DNA of 64,000 bases. Source: Sphingomonadaceae bacterium. Its GTDB lineage: Bacteria; Pseudomonadota; Alphaproteobacteria; Sphingomonadales; Sphingomonadaceae. The notes beneath the pieces are model-generated. The model made no database searches. It had not been told where the DNA came from and saw only the letters and a program-made list of their open reading frames with translations. The position numbers and the translations under genes were made by a program. The DNA lies in NCBI GenBank assembly GCA_947473355.1, contig CANJCQ010000005.1, forward strand, positions 1-64,000, given 5' to 3'. Below are positions 1 through 8,833 of this stretch, piece by piece; positions within the stretch are counted from its first letter, which is position 1, and the number at the start of each line of letters is the position of its first letter.

Positions 1-69
1 ATGCGATCGCGGGAAAAATGGCTTGATCCGGCGCATCTGCACCTCGCTCAGCATAAACAGATCGTCCAC
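1..69 (-). CDS. IS5-family transposase, N-terminal fragment (runs off the window)
   Basis: Twenty-three codons are visible on the minus strand, from a GTG preceded by AGGAGG with 8 nt spacing. They read VDDLFMLSEVQMRRIKPFF, the characteristic opening of IS5-group transposases (typically M-D-L-F-x-L-T/S-x-x-Q-M-x-R-I-x-P-x-F-P). The rest lies beyond position 1, so intactness cannot be judged. A candidate terminal inverted repeat, GAGGGTTGATTCAA on the minus strand, lies at 94-107 and would place the element boundary about 50 nt before the methyltransferase start at 161. Not in the ORF track because it is cut by the window edge. Confidence 0.6.
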   Translation of the reverse strand, partial: MDDLFMLSEVQMRRIKPFFPRSH

Positions 70-108
70 AAGCAGCACCTCCTGGTGCCACCATTGAATC
101 AACCCTCA
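1..108 (-). mobile_element. end of an IS5-group insertion sequence
   Basis: The element comprises the transposase 5' end (1-69), its ribosome binding site, and a candidate terminal repeat at 94-107. Only one end is in the window, so neither the partner repeat nor the target-site duplication can be checked. The boundary is an estimate. Confidence 0.45.
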
Positions 109-160
109 GCCCATCATGCAAGCAATTTAACAGGTCCTGACCCTAGACAGCGCGGACTAT

Positions 161-862
161 ATGGTGCCCTTTCTCCATGACCTGCTGAAGCCGCGTTCGA
201 TGCTGGATATCGGTTGCGGCGCGGGCGGCTGGGTCAGGGCCTTCGAGCGTGCCGGATGCCCTGTCGCGCATGGTCTGGATGGCCCCTGGGTAACCGACGA
301 AAGCCGCCTGATCCGCGCCGAACAATTCGTTTCATTCGATTTCGCCACTGCCACACCGCCCTTCATGCCGGCACTGCTTCAGCCCCGGTATGACCTTGTC
401 ACTTCATTCGAATTTGCCGAGCATATCTTCGATGAGATGGCTGATCCGCTGGTCGACCTGCTGACTAGCCTGAGCGACACGATTGTGCTGGGCGCGGCCA
501 TTCCGCTTCAGGGCGGCACGCACCATGTCAATGAGCAGTGGCCGTCTTACTGGGCCACCAAGTTCGCGGCGCGCGGCTTTGTGGCATGCGATTTCATCCG
601 TCCGGCGCTCTGGGAAGAGCCGCGCATCCTGCCCTGGTATCGCCAGAACAGCGTTGCCTATTTTCGCGGGTCTGCGCCGGAGCATATTGCTGCTGCTGCG
701 GCACAATCATGGCAGGCCTGGGCCAGCCAGCCGCGCTCGATTGCAGACCCTGACATGTGGATGATGCGATCGAACGAGGCGCTGTCAAATTTCGAGAATC
801 TTCTGCGGATAGGCAATCGGGTGGGCCGCAATTTCGTCAGAAAACTGATTGGCCGCAAATAG
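161..862 (+). CDS. class I SAM-dependent methyltransferase, possibly 5'-truncated
   Basis: 233 residues. The SAM-binding motif I is explicit near residue 20 (LDIGCGAGGW), and the rest fits a Methyltransf_23-like fold. The acceptor substrate is unknown. The frame is open upstream for only about ten codons (reading LTLDSADY before the ATG) and then meets TAA near 128. Those codons look like protein sequence, because small methyltransferases often have a 'sA-Y' segment before the glycine-rich loop. The gene may therefore have lost its natural start, perhaps through the insertion sequence ending near 108. No good ribosome binding site precedes the ATG at 161. The function call is firm at fold level only. 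Confidence 0.75.
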   Translation: MVPFLHDLLKPRSMLDIGCGAGGWVRAFERAGCPVAHGLDGPWVTDESRLIRAEQFVSFDFATATPPFMPALLQPRYDLVTSFEFAEHIFDEMADPLVDLLTSLSDTIVLGAAIPLQGGTHHVNEQWPSYWATKFAARGFVACDFIRPALWEEPRILPWYRQNSVAYFRGSAPEHIAAAAAQSWQAWASQPRSIADPDMWMMRSNEALSNFENLLRIGNRVGRNFVRKLIGRK

Positions 863-942
863 ATCGATTCTGGTGCGTGACCCGGCGCGATTTGCCAGCT
901 ATTTCCCCGTGATCGAAATGATCGATCCGTTGAAGGTTTCCC

Positions 943-2442
943 ATGACTGAATCCACATACCGCATCCAGGGCGCAACCGGCGAATGGGAGGTCGTGATCG
1001 GCCTGGAGGTCCACGCCCAGATCGCCACAAAGAGCAAGCTGTTCTCGGGTGCTGCCACCGAGTTCGGTGCCGAGCCCAATTCGCAGGTCAGCCTCGTCGA
1101 TGCCGCCATGCCCGGCATGCTGCCAGTGCCCAACCGTGAGTGCATCCGCCAGGCAGTGCGCACCGGCATGGCGATCGAGGCACCGATCAACAAATGGTCA
1201 AGGTTTGATCGCAAGAACTACTTCTATGCCGATCTGCCGCAGGGCTATCAGATCAGCCAGCTATATCATCCACTGGTCGGCGAAGGGGAAATCGCGATTT
1301 CGCCCGACGACAAGAACCCCGACGCAGTCAAGATCATCGGCATCGAGCGCATTCACGTTGAGCAGGATGCCGGCAAGCTGATGCACGATCAGCACCCGAC
1401 CATGTCCTATGTCGATCTCAATCGCTCAGGCGTGGCCCTGATGGAAATCGTCAGCCGCCCGGACATGCGCTCGCCGGCCGAGGCCGGGGCATACCTGCGC
1501 AAGCTGCGCGCGATCCTGCGCTATGTTGGCTCGTGCGACGGCAATATGGAAGAGGGCTCGATGCGCGCCGACGTCAATGTCAGCGTGCGCAAGCCGGGCG
1601 ATGAGTTCGGCACGCGGACCGAGACCAAGAACGTCAATTCGGTGCGCTTTGTCATGGCCGTGATCGAAGGCGAAGCGCGCCGCCAGGTCGATGTGATCGA
1701 GGATGGCGGCAAGATCGTCCAGGAAACCCGGCTTTATGATCCCGACCGGGGCGAGACCCGTTCGATGCGCAGCAAGGAAGACGCGCACGACTATCGCTAT
1801 TTCCCCGATCCCGATCTGCTGCCGCTTGAGCTGGACGATGCGTTCCTCGCTGAATGCCGCGCCAGCCTGCCCGAACTGCCGGATGCCAAGCGCATCCGCT
1901 ATGAAACGGCGCTGGGCCTTTCGCCCTACAACGCCAATATCCTGACCGCCGAAGTCGATACTGCGCGCTGGTTCGAGCGGCTGCTTTCCGCCTCGGCCGA
2001 GCGGCAGAACAAGCAGGAAGCCGATGTCGCCAAGCAGGCAGCGAACTGGCTGACCTCGGAACTGTTCGGCGCGCTCAACCGGCTGGGCAAGACATTGGAA
2101 ACATCGCCGGTCAGCCCGGCGCAGGCGGCGGAACTTCTGGCCTTGGTCGCCGATGGCACGATTTCAGGCACGATCTCCAAGCAGGTGTTTGAACTGATGC
2201 TGGAAAGCGGTGACGGCGCGGCGGCGATTGTCGAACGCGAGGGTCTCAAGCAGACCTCCGACACCGGCGCGATCGAGGCGGTCGTGGCCAAGGTTCTCGC
2301 CGACAACGCCGATAAGGTCGAGCAGTATCGCGGCGGCAAGGAGGCCCTGTTCGGATTCTTCGTCGGCCAGACGATGAAGGCGATGCAGGGCAAGGCCAAT
2401 CCTCAGGTGGTCAATGAGGCGGTGAAGCAGGCGCTGGGCTAG
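943..2442 (+). CDS. gatB: aspartyl/glutamyl-tRNA amidotransferase subunit B
   Basis: 499 residues, the usual GatB length. It opens with the family signature [13 protein letters not shown] and contains the conserved stretches [30 protein letters not shown] and [19 protein letters not shown]-like blocks. The C-terminal helical GatB/YqeY tail ends in [13 protein letters not shown]. GatB is the kinase/transamidation-coupling subunit of GatCAB, which converts Glu-tRNA(Gln) or Asp-tRNA(Asn) to the amidated forms in the cytosol. gatA and gatC are not in the window. The ATG at 943 fits the family start. A GGCGCC-GAG-GGCGCC hairpin without a T-run follows the stop. Confidence 0.97.
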   Translation: MTESTYRIQGATGEWEVVIGLEVHAQIATKSKLFSGAATEFGAEPNSQVSLVDAAMPGMLPVPNRECIRQAVRTGMAIEAPINKWSRFDRKNYFYADLPQGYQISQLYHPLVGEGEIAISPDDKNPDAVKIIGIERIHVEQDAGKLMHDQHPTMSYVDLNRSGVALMEIVSRPDMRSPAEAGAYLRKLRAILRYVGSCDGNMEEGSMRADVNVSVRKPGDEFGTRTETKNVNSVRFVMAVIEGEARRQVDVIEDGGKIVQETRLYDPDRGETRSMRSKEDAHDYRYFPDPDLLPLELDDAFLAECRASLPELPDAKRIRYETALGLSPYNANILTAEVDTARWFERLLSASAERQNKQEADVAKQAANWLTSELFGALNRLGKTLETSPVSPAQAAELLALVADGTISGTISKQVFELMLESGDGAAAIVEREGLKQTSDTGAIEAVVAKVLADNADKVEQYRGGKEALFGFFVGQTMKAMQGKANPQVVNEAVKQALG

Positions 2443-2485
2443 TCGGCACGGTTGTTTCGGCGCCGAGGGCGCCCATATCGCGCAT

Positions 2486-3292
2486 ATGACCCACAGACTT
2501 CCAGCCCTGTTCCTCGGCCACGGCTCGCCCATGACTGTCATCTCCGACGTTCCCGAGCGGCGCGATCTTGAGGCACTTGGGGAAACGCTTGGGCGGGCAC
2601 TTCCGCGACCGCAAGTGATCCTTGTTGTCTCGGCGCATTGGGAGACTCAGGGCGCGACGCATTTGACCGAAGGCATGGCTCCGCGCACGATCCACGATTT
2701 CCGGGGCTTTCCCGAAGAGCTCTATGACATCCACTATCCCGCCCCCGGCTCGCCCTCGCTGGTGGCTCGGGTCGAGGAATTGCTGGGGCCGGGCCAAGTG
2801 ATGCGGGACGATAGCTGGGGCTTTGATCACGGGGCATGGGGCGTGGCGCGGCCGATGTTTCCCGATGCCGATATTCCCATGGTGGAAATGAGCCTCGACC
2901 GCAGCCTGACCATGGCCCAGCATCTGGTGCTCGGCAAGGCGCTGGCGCCGCTGCGCGATGAAGGCGTGCTCATCGTCGGCAGCGGCAACATAGTCCACAA
3001 TCTGGCGCTCTATGGACAGAGCCGGGGCACCCGCCCCGCATGGGCAGAAGAGTTTCACGCGCGCATCAACCGGGCGGTGCTCGAACACGACCACGCCGCC
3101 CTGACCGAGTTTGCGGACAGCGACGAGGCCGCAGCCAAGGCGGTAAACAGCGCCGAACACTACCTTCCGCTGCTTTACGCAGTCGGTGCGCGGCTGCCCG
3201 GTGACGAGGTGGCGATTTTCAACGACACGCTGGATGGCGCGCTGACGATGACGTCGGTTTTGATCGGCGATGCGGGGCTGGTGGCGGCTTAG
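2486..3292 (+). CDS. DODA-type extradiol ring-cleavage dioxygenase (YgiD/LigB family)
   Basis: 268 residues of the class III extradiol dioxygenase fold. Metal-binding and catalytic histidines are visible in LFLGHGSPM near the start, VVSAHWE, FDHGAWG and the C-terminal GSGNIVHNL. The family oxidatively opens catechol rings; characterised relatives act on L-DOPA (4,5-extradiol cleavage), but the substrate here is not known. The ATG at 2486 lies 43 nt behind gatB, and translation ends convergently with the next gene by a 4-nt overlap of stop codons (3289-3292). No operon partner suggests a pathway. Confidence 0.88.
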   Translation: MTHRLPALFLGHGSPMTVISDVPERRDLEALGETLGRALPRPQVILVVSAHWETQGATHLTEGMAPRTIHDFRGFPEELYDIHYPAPGSPSLVARVEELLGPGQVMRDDSWGFDHGAWGVARPMFPDADIPMVEMSLDRSLTMAQHLVLGKALAPLRDEGVLIVGSGNIVHNLALYGQSRGTRPAWAEEFHARINRAVLEHDHAALTEFADSDEAAAKAVNSAEHYLPLLYAVGARLPGDEVAIFNDTLDGALTMTSVLIGDAGLVAA

Positions 3293-3588
3293 CCCTCCCG
3301 CGTCCCGCTCAGTGCCATCGAGCCAAACGCGCCGGCCTTGACGTTGCCCGAAATCGAATCGCCATCAACAACCGCTTCGCAGTCCAGCGTCATCGGCATG
3401 GGCACTTTCATGTCCATCTTCCAGGTCAGCTTGTTGCCATCGACCTTGCCGTCAGCCACTTCCATCGCGCCCATTGCGCCGGCGACGCCGCCGGTGAAGC
3501 TGTCGCCAGCGACAGTGACGGTGAACTTGCCCTTCTGGTCGCCCATCGGGGTCTTGGTGACGATGTCGTAGGTTCCGGCGACTGACAT
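3289..3588 (-). CDS. small conserved hypothetical protein, predicted beta-rich
   Basis: The ORF-track start at 3648 is too early. The ATG at 3588 has a strong AGGAGGA ribosome binding site 5 nt upstream and begins MSVAGTYDIVTKTPMG. This gives 99 residues rich in alternating Gly, Val, Thr and charged residues, consistent with a small beta-sandwich or barrel, with no signal peptide or catalytic motif. I do not recognise a named family. It is convergent with the dioxygenase and is followed on the same strand by nothing obvious. It is likely a real gene because of the ribosome binding site and codon use. Confidence 0.75.
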   Translation of the reverse strand: MSVAGTYDIVTKTPMGDQKGKFTVTVAGDSFTGGVAGAMGAMEVADGKVDGNKLTWKMDMKVPMPMTLDCEAVVDGDSISGNVKAGAFGSMALSGTREG

Positions 3589-3644
3589 GATATTCCTCCT
3601 GTTGGATTCTTCTGGCGGCTGTTCTGGCGAAGCCTGCGCTGCTG

Positions 3645-6554
3645 TCAACCGCCCGCGTCGGCTGCCGCAACATATTCCACTGGCAGGGCTATTCCCGCGA
3701 GCTGGGGTTCGATCAGCTTGCGTGTCCCGACTACCACGAAAGTCAGCCCATCGCCCTGCAGATATGTCCGGGCGGCGGTGTCGATGGCATGCGCATCGAC
3801 TGCGCGATAGCGGGCGGGGAGCGTGGCGTAGAAGTTGTCCGGGCGGCTCAGCAGCTGATTGCGGATGATGCCGCCGAGCACCTGGGCGTTGGTCTCGAAG
3901 CTGTTCGGAAGCCCTCGGATATTGCCGTCAGTGACGCGGTTCAGTTCCTCGGCGTTGACTGGTTTTGCCGCAGGGAAGGCCTTGATCTGGGCGAGCAGCA
4001 GCCGGATCGAATCGCCGGTCTTGTCGGCCTGGACCGGAGCGACCAGCGCGAAGGCGCGCGGGCCGGCCGGGGCGCGGACTGTGCTGGCGACACCGTAGGA
4101 CCAGCCCTTGTCCTCGCGCAGATCGAGGTTGAGGCGCGAAAGGAAGCCGTTGCCGAGCACTTCGTTGGCAAGATCGAGCGCTTCTATGTCAGGCGTCTGG
4201 CCGGTCAGGGGCAGCACCCGCCCGGCATAGATCACTGACTGCGGCGAATCGGGACGGTCGATGACCACGATGCGCGGGCGAGGCGCCGGGATGGCGGCGT
4301 CGAGGTGCTTGATTGGCCGCGCCGTTGCCGGGTTCTGCCAGGTGCCGAACGCCTTCTCCAGCAGAGGCAGCAGTTCGGCCATGGTGATGTCGCCCGCAAC
4401 CGTGATGCTGGCATTGTCAGGGCGCAGCCATTTGTCATGCGCGGCGCGCAGCGCGGCGGGAGTCAGCGCCGCGATCGAGGCCTTGTCGCCAAGTCCGTCG
4501 CCCGGCTGCGCATAGGGATGTGCGCCGAACAGGATGCGGCCAAGTTCGCGCGATGCCTGGCTGCGCGGGGAGGAGAGCGTCTGGGCCAGCTCGGCCTGCT
4601 GCTGATCCTTGACGCGGGCGACATCTGTGTCGGCAAAGGCAGGATGGCGCGCGATATCGGCCATCAGGGCCAGCGAGGGCGCGAGATTGGCGCTGAGCGC
4701 GGACAAGGTGACATTGCTCTGGTCGAGGCTGCCGCTGGCAGAAATGCTGGCGCCAAGCCGTTCCTGCTGCTCGGCGATGGCCATGGCATCGCGCCCCCCA
4801 CCAAGTGCATTGGTGCCTTCATCGAGCATGCCGAGCATCAGCGACTGGCTGCCGGGCGAGTCGAGCGAGTCAGCGGCGAAGCCGGCATCGAAGGCCAGAT
4901 TGACGATGAGCTTGGGCACTGCCGTGCGGCGGGCCAGCGCAACCGGCATGCCATTGGAAAGCTTTGCGTGTTCAATCGCCGGGAAAGTCAGCTCGGCAAC
5001 CGGGGCAATCGGCGGGGCGATCCGCTTGGGGCCGGGGGCAATTGCGGCGGCTGGCTTCTGGCGGGGCGGAGCGGGGCCGTCGCGCACTGCATCCATGGCC
5101 TCATCGCCCCAGCCGCCCATGGTCTCGCCGCGATCGGTGCGCTTGCCGGGGGAGACTGTGAGAGCAAAGACCGGCCGGGTCATCCAGCGCTGCATTGCGG
5201 CGCGCACGTCGGCGGGAGTGATCGCGGCCAGGCGGGCGAGGTCGGCCTTGTATTTGGCGGGATCGCCTGAATAGAGCTGGCCCTCGGCGAGCGTCGCGCC
5301 CTTGCCGCCCATGCCGCCCGACACTTCAAGCCCGCCGATCTGGGCAGAGACCGCGCCGGTCAACGCGCGGCGCACTTCGTCATCGCTCGGCCCTTCGGCC
5401 ACGAACTGGGTGATCAGTTGGTCGAGCCGGACTTCGGCCTTGGCCCGGTCAACCCCGGGCTTGAGGTCAAGCGTGACCTGGATAAATTGCAGCTGCTCGA
5501 AAGTCTGCGCGCCTGCCGTGACAGAGACGGCGAGCTGTTCGGCGCGGACCAGCGTCTTGTCTAGCCGCGAGGAGGCGAGCCCGCCAAGCACGCGCGTGCC
5601 CACTTCGAGGGCGAGCGAATCGGGATCGTTGAGGCCGGGACCGCTCCAGTTGCGGGTGATGCGAGTGACGGGCACGGCGTCGACAATTTCGCGAGTGACT
5701 GGCGCGGCCAGGGTGACCGGTCCGGCGGCGACTTTGGCGACTTCCGGCCCGCGCGGGATCGCAGCGAAGTATTTTTCGACCAGGGGCCGGGCGGTAGCCA
5801 TATCGACGTCGCCAGACAGCGCCAGCACGACATTGTTGGGCGCATAGTTATCGCGGAACCACTGGCGGACATCGCTAAGGCTGGCCGCATCGAGATCGGC
5901 CATCGAGCCGATGGTGGCGTGGCGATAGGGATGGCCCACGGGGAACAGGCCATCGCCGATGGCATAGTCCATCAGGCCATAGGGCTCGTTGTCGTTCTGA
6001 CGCTTCTCGTTCTGGACGACGCCGCGCTGCTTGTTCAGCTTGTCTTGGCTGACCGCGCCGAGCAGATGCCCCATGCGGTCGCTTTCCATGAACAACGCCA
6101 GATCAAGTGCGCCCTTCGGCACGGTCTCGACATAATTGGTGCGATCATACCAGGTGGAGCCATTGGTCTGGGCGGATCCTGCGGCCTCGAGCGGCTTGTC
6201 GAAGCTGGGCACATTTTCCGAGCCGCCGAAGAACAGGTGCTCGTAGAGGTGGGCAAAGCCGGTCTTGCCGCGCGGCTCGTTCTTCGAGCCGACCCGGTAA
6301 TAGATGGTCACGCCGACGATGGGCGCCTTGCGGTCGGTGTGGATCAGGGTGGTGAGGCCATTGGGGAGCGTGAAGCTCTCGTAGGGGATGTCGACGGCCT
6401 TGACGAGATCGGCGAGCGGCGCGGGCTGGGCGGTGACCGGGGCGGGGGCAGGTTCTGCAACCGGCATTATGTTGGTGGCGAACTGCCGCTGCGTCTGCGC
6501 GGCGCAGGCCGTCAGCGAGAGGGCAGCGAGAGCGGCGACGACTATGCGGTGCAT
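3645..6554 (-). CDS. M16 (pitrilysin-type) zinc metalloprotease, duplicated, lipoprotein
   Basis: 969 residues. The N-terminus is a lipoprotein signal (MHRIVVAALAALSLTAC, lipobox LTAC), so the enzyme is probably membrane-anchored in the periplasm. The inverted zinc motif HxxEH is at about residues 101-105 (HLYEH), with the downstream zinc-ligand Glu expected in VVQNEKRQND. The second half repeats the M16 fold (peptidase M16 plus M16_C) but has no HxxEH, as expected for the inactive half of a fused two-half protease. Such enzymes degrade short peptides inside a clamshell chamber. The gene stands alone, between the small beta-rich protein and an NTF2-like protein. Confidence 0.93.
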   Translation of the reverse strand: MHRIVVAALAALSLTACAAQTQRQFATNIMPVAEPAPAPVTAQPAPLADLVKAVDIPYESFTLPNGLTTLIHTDRKAPIVGVTIYYRVGSKNEPRGKTGFAHLYEHLFFGGSENVPSFDKPLEAAGSAQTNGSTWYDRTNYVETVPKGALDLALFMESDRMGHLLGAVSQDKLNKQRGVVQNEKRQNDNEPYGLMDYAIGDGLFPVGHPYRHATIGSMADLDAASLSDVRQWFRDNYAPNNVVLALSGDVDMATARPLVEKYFAAIPRGPEVAKVAAGPVTLAAPVTREIVDAVPVTRITRNWSGPGLNDPDSLALEVGTRVLGGLASSRLDKTLVRAEQLAVSVTAGAQTFEQLQFIQVTLDLKPGVDRAKAEVRLDQLITQFVAEGPSDDEVRRALTGAVSAQIGGLEVSGGMGGKGATLAEGQLYSGDPAKYKADLARLAAITPADVRAAMQRWMTRPVFALTVSPGKRTDRGETMGGWGDEAMDAVRDGPAPPRQKPAAAIAPGPKRIAPPIAPVAELTFPAIEHAKLSNGMPVALARRTAVPKLIVNLAFDAGFAADSLDSPGSQSLMLGMLDEGTNALGGGRDAMAIAEQQERLGASISASGSLDQSNVTLSALSANLAPSLALMADIARHPAFADTDVARVKDQQQAELAQTLSSPRSQASRELGRILFGAHPYAQPGDGLGDKASIAALTPAALRAAHDKWLRPDNASITVAGDITMAELLPLLEKAFGTWQNPATARPIKHLDAAIPAPRPRIVVIDRPDSPQSVIYAGRVLPLTGQTPDIEALDLANEVLGNGFLSRLNLDLREDKGWSYGVASTVRAPAGPRAFALVAPVQADKTGDSIRLLLAQIKAFPAAKPVNAEELNRVTDGNIRGLPNSFETNAQVLGGIIRNQLLSRPDNFYATLPARYRAVDAHAIDTAARTYLQGDGLTFVVVGTRKLIEPQLAGIALPVEYVAAADAGG

Positions 6555-6638
6555 GACAATTCCTGAAACTTCGAGCCGGGCTGGCTTAACCAGCGAAGCC
6601 GAACGCGAGATGAACGGATTGCCGAGGCGGCAATAGCC

Positions 6639-7091
6639 CTATTTGCGAATGAAGGTCTGCCCGCTGTTGAACATGGCGATGCGCCAGTGGCCATCGGCCT
6701 CGCGGCGGCACTCCATCTGCACTTCGGCAACAGCAGCGGGATCGCAGGTGTCGAATGGCGGCGTGCCGACGCGGGCGAAGAACAGCAACAGGAAGCCGGC
6801 TTCGGCCTGGCCATCGCCCGTGAACTTGACCCGGAAGTTGGAGTGGATGTGCCGCATGACCGGGGCGCCGCCGGCCGCTTCCAGCCGGTCCCAGCGGTCC
6901 TTGTAGAACTGGGCGGTGGCCCCAAGTCCTTCGCGCCATTCGCCGCCGACGAAATAGCGGCAATCCTGCGTGAGTACGTCCGCCTGGGTCATCTTGAGGC
7001 CGCTGTTCGTATCCAGCTCGTCGCCCCATTCGTTAATGACTTGCTGGATTGCCGCGACGTCTGCCGCCTGCTCGCTGGTGAATTTGGCCAT
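6639..7091 (-). CDS. SnoaL-like / NTF2-fold protein
   Basis: 150 residues with the NTF2-like cone pattern: an N-terminal helix (AAIQQVINEWGDELD), then strands ending in CRREADGHWRIAMFNSGQTFI. Typical members bind or isomerise small hydrophobic molecules, or serve as ring-hydroxylating dioxygenase beta-like subunits. No catalytic Asp/His pair is convincing here. The start ATG at 7091 has a weak GGAGCACC-type upstream. Function unknown beyond the fold. Two other NTF2-fold genes occur near 29-30 kb. Confidence 0.75.
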   Translation of the reverse strand: MAKFTSEQAADVAAIQQVINEWGDELDTNSGLKMTQADVLTQDCRYFVGGEWREGLGATAQFYKDRWDRLEAAGGAPVMRHIHSNFRVKFTGDGQAEAGFLLLFFARVGTPPFDTCDPAAVAEVQMECRREADGHWRIAMFNSGQTFIRK

Positions 7092-7150
7092 GGGTGCTCC
7101 TTCGTTACCCGCGCATCGATATGCGCTGGCGAGGCGGAGGCCAAGCGGGA

Positions 7151-8833
7151 TTATTCGTCTATGTCGGTGGTGCGGTAGGTCAGGCTGGTCGTGCCATTGG
7201 CCGGGATCGTAACTGCCCAGACGCGCTTGCCCGGCTTGGCCAGCAACCTGCCGGGAAGGTTCAGGAACCGCGCGTCGCCGCCGGTCGGGAAGTCGATCTC
7301 ATAGCGGACCGGGAAGGGGTTGGCGTTGCGGATGGTGACCTTGTGATCGGTCCACTTGTCGCCGCCGCCTTCAAGCTCCTCGGTCTCCTGTGTGACATTG
7401 GCGGGCTCGCCAAAGGTCATTTCGACTTCCTCGTCGACCGCCTTGTCAGGCAGGCTCGATTCGCCGACGACCATGCGGCCATAACTGCTTTCCTGATAGA
7501 CGACTGCCTTGCCAGCGGGCAGCGGATCGCCGAGGCCATCGGCCTTGCGGTTGCGGAAGCGGAACAGCATCTGCGGTTCGCCTGGCTCCTCGCTATCAAC
7601 CTTGGCGTGATAGACAAGTTGCCCGGTAACCCGCTCCTTCTGGAGGAAGGCGACCTGCTTCTGGCTGCGCGCGGCGACAGTGACGGGGACGGGGATGGCA
7701 TAAAGCTTGAGGTCGCCGAGCTCTTCCGATTTGGCCATGACCCTGCCGGGCGCGCCATCCGCGAACCTTTCGTTTCTGGTCTTCATCTGTCCGGTCACCA
7801 TGATGGCATCTGCCTCCATCGCCATGCTCATCGGCGCAGGGGCTTGCAGGGCGATCTGGCGGCGCACTTCGATGTCGCTGGTCGTACCTGCAGGCCAGCA
7901 GCCAGAACTGCGGTTGAGCCATGCGGCGCGATTGCGGGCATCACGGCCGGTGTCGTCGCGAGTTGCCTCCGAGCGGTTGACCCGGCCCGCCACCGCCGAT
8001 GTCGTCGCATCGACAAAACTGGTCTCGTCGCCGCTGGCCATGGTCAGCCAGGCGAACAGCGCCATCGATTTGCCGTCGTCCGCCAGCGTGGCAACATAAG
8101 TCGCGTCCCAGTCGAAGCCGGTGGCAATGTAGGCCAAGGTGATGGTGACCTTGCCGCCCGGCTGGTCTTTGGTGGTCATCGACAGCACCGGCTTGGCGGA
8201 GAGTGTAGCGGGGGCGTTCGGGTAGATCAGCGTCTGGTTGAGCCCGGTGCAATAGACCGCCTCGGCGCCGCGCGGGGTATCGATCACCATGCGGTCGGCG
8301 GCGGAGCGGATGGTGGCGCGTTCTTCGGTCACCTTGCCGGTGGCGCGATCGGTGCGGCGCAGGATAACGTGTTGGCCAGTGAAGGCATCGACCAGACCGC
8401 CCTGGCTGAGCAGCGCTGCATCGCGGTTGCGCTCGCGCGGGGCTGTGCCGAAGAGGATTGCCGATTGCGGGACAATGCCGCCTGCCACGCCTTCGAAACG
8501 CACGGTGACTTCGCCGGGGGGCAGGGTGACAGTACGGGTTTCTGCGATGAGGGCGAAGGCGGTGGGATCGTCACGGTTGATCGCGCCCTCGCCGCGATCG
8601 GGGTCGCGGTAGAGAGTGACGGCGACAGCATCGGGGGCGGTGGAGAGAATTACCGGCGGGGCGGCGAAAGCAGGGGCTGGAGTTAGAAATAGGGAGAGCA
8701 CAGCCAGAAAGCCCCTCCCCTTCAGGGGAGGGGTTGGGATGGGGGGTGTCGTCCTGGCTTTGTGTTGCCGGACAGCCCCCACCCCCAGCCCCTCCCCTGA
8801 AGGGGAGGGGGGGAAAGCGAACCACCTCACCAC
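7151..8833 (-). CDS. DUF4139 domain-containing exported protein; start repeat-encoded or uncertain
   Basis: The body (about 500 residues) is a DUF4139 protein paralogous to the gene immediately upstream. Both share a beta-rich N-terminal region (VTLYRDPDRGEG...) and a C-terminal PVTVDV/PFPVRYEIDFPTGG section. The frame opens at a GTG at 8833 that overlaps the stop of the upstream gene (translational coupling possible), but the first ~40 codons (PSPSGEGLGVG...TPPLKGRG) are a palindromic intergenic repeat read as protein. A hydrophobic stretch ending AFAAPP follows. Either the repeat supplies the N-terminus, or a later GTG/CTG is used. Function unknown; probably periplasmic. Confidence 0.75.
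   Translation of the reverse strand: MVRWFAFPPSPSGEGLGVGAVRQHKARTTPPIPTPPLKGRGFLAVLSLFLTPAPAFAAPPVILSTAPDAVAVTLYRDPDRGEGAINRDDPTAFALIAETRTVTLPPGEVTVRFEGVAGGIVPQSAILFGTAPRERNRDAALLSQGGLVDAFTGQHVILRRTDRATGKVTEERATIRSAADRMVIDTPRGAEAVYCTGLNQTLIYPNAPATLSAKPVLSMTTKDQPGGKVTITLAYIATGFDWDATYVATLADDGKSMALFAWLTMASGDETSFVDATTSAVAGRVNRSEATRDDTGRDARNRAAWLNRSSGCWPAGTTSDIEVRRQIALQAPAPMSMAMEADAIMVTGQMKTRNERFADGAPGRVMAKSEELGDLKLYAIPVPVTVAARSQKQVAFLQKERVTGQLVYHAKVDSEEPGEPQMLFRFRNRKADGLGDPLPAGKAVVYQESSYGRMVVGESSLPDKAVDEEVEMTFGEPANVTQETEELEGGGDKWTDHKVTIRNANPFPVRYEIDFPTGGDARFLNLPGRLLAKPGKRVWAVTIPANGTTSLTYRTTDIDE
8711..8813. repeat. palindromic REP-like element (CCCCTCCC hairpin family) at a 5' gene end
   Basis: Two hairpin arms (CCCCTCCCC-TTCA-GGGGAGGGG followed by TTGGGATGGG, and its reverse complement) flank a short spacer. 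The same architecture, with different loop bases, recurs inside selB at 23783-23873. Here it occupies the 5' part of the downstream DUF4139 reading frame. Confidence 0.8.
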
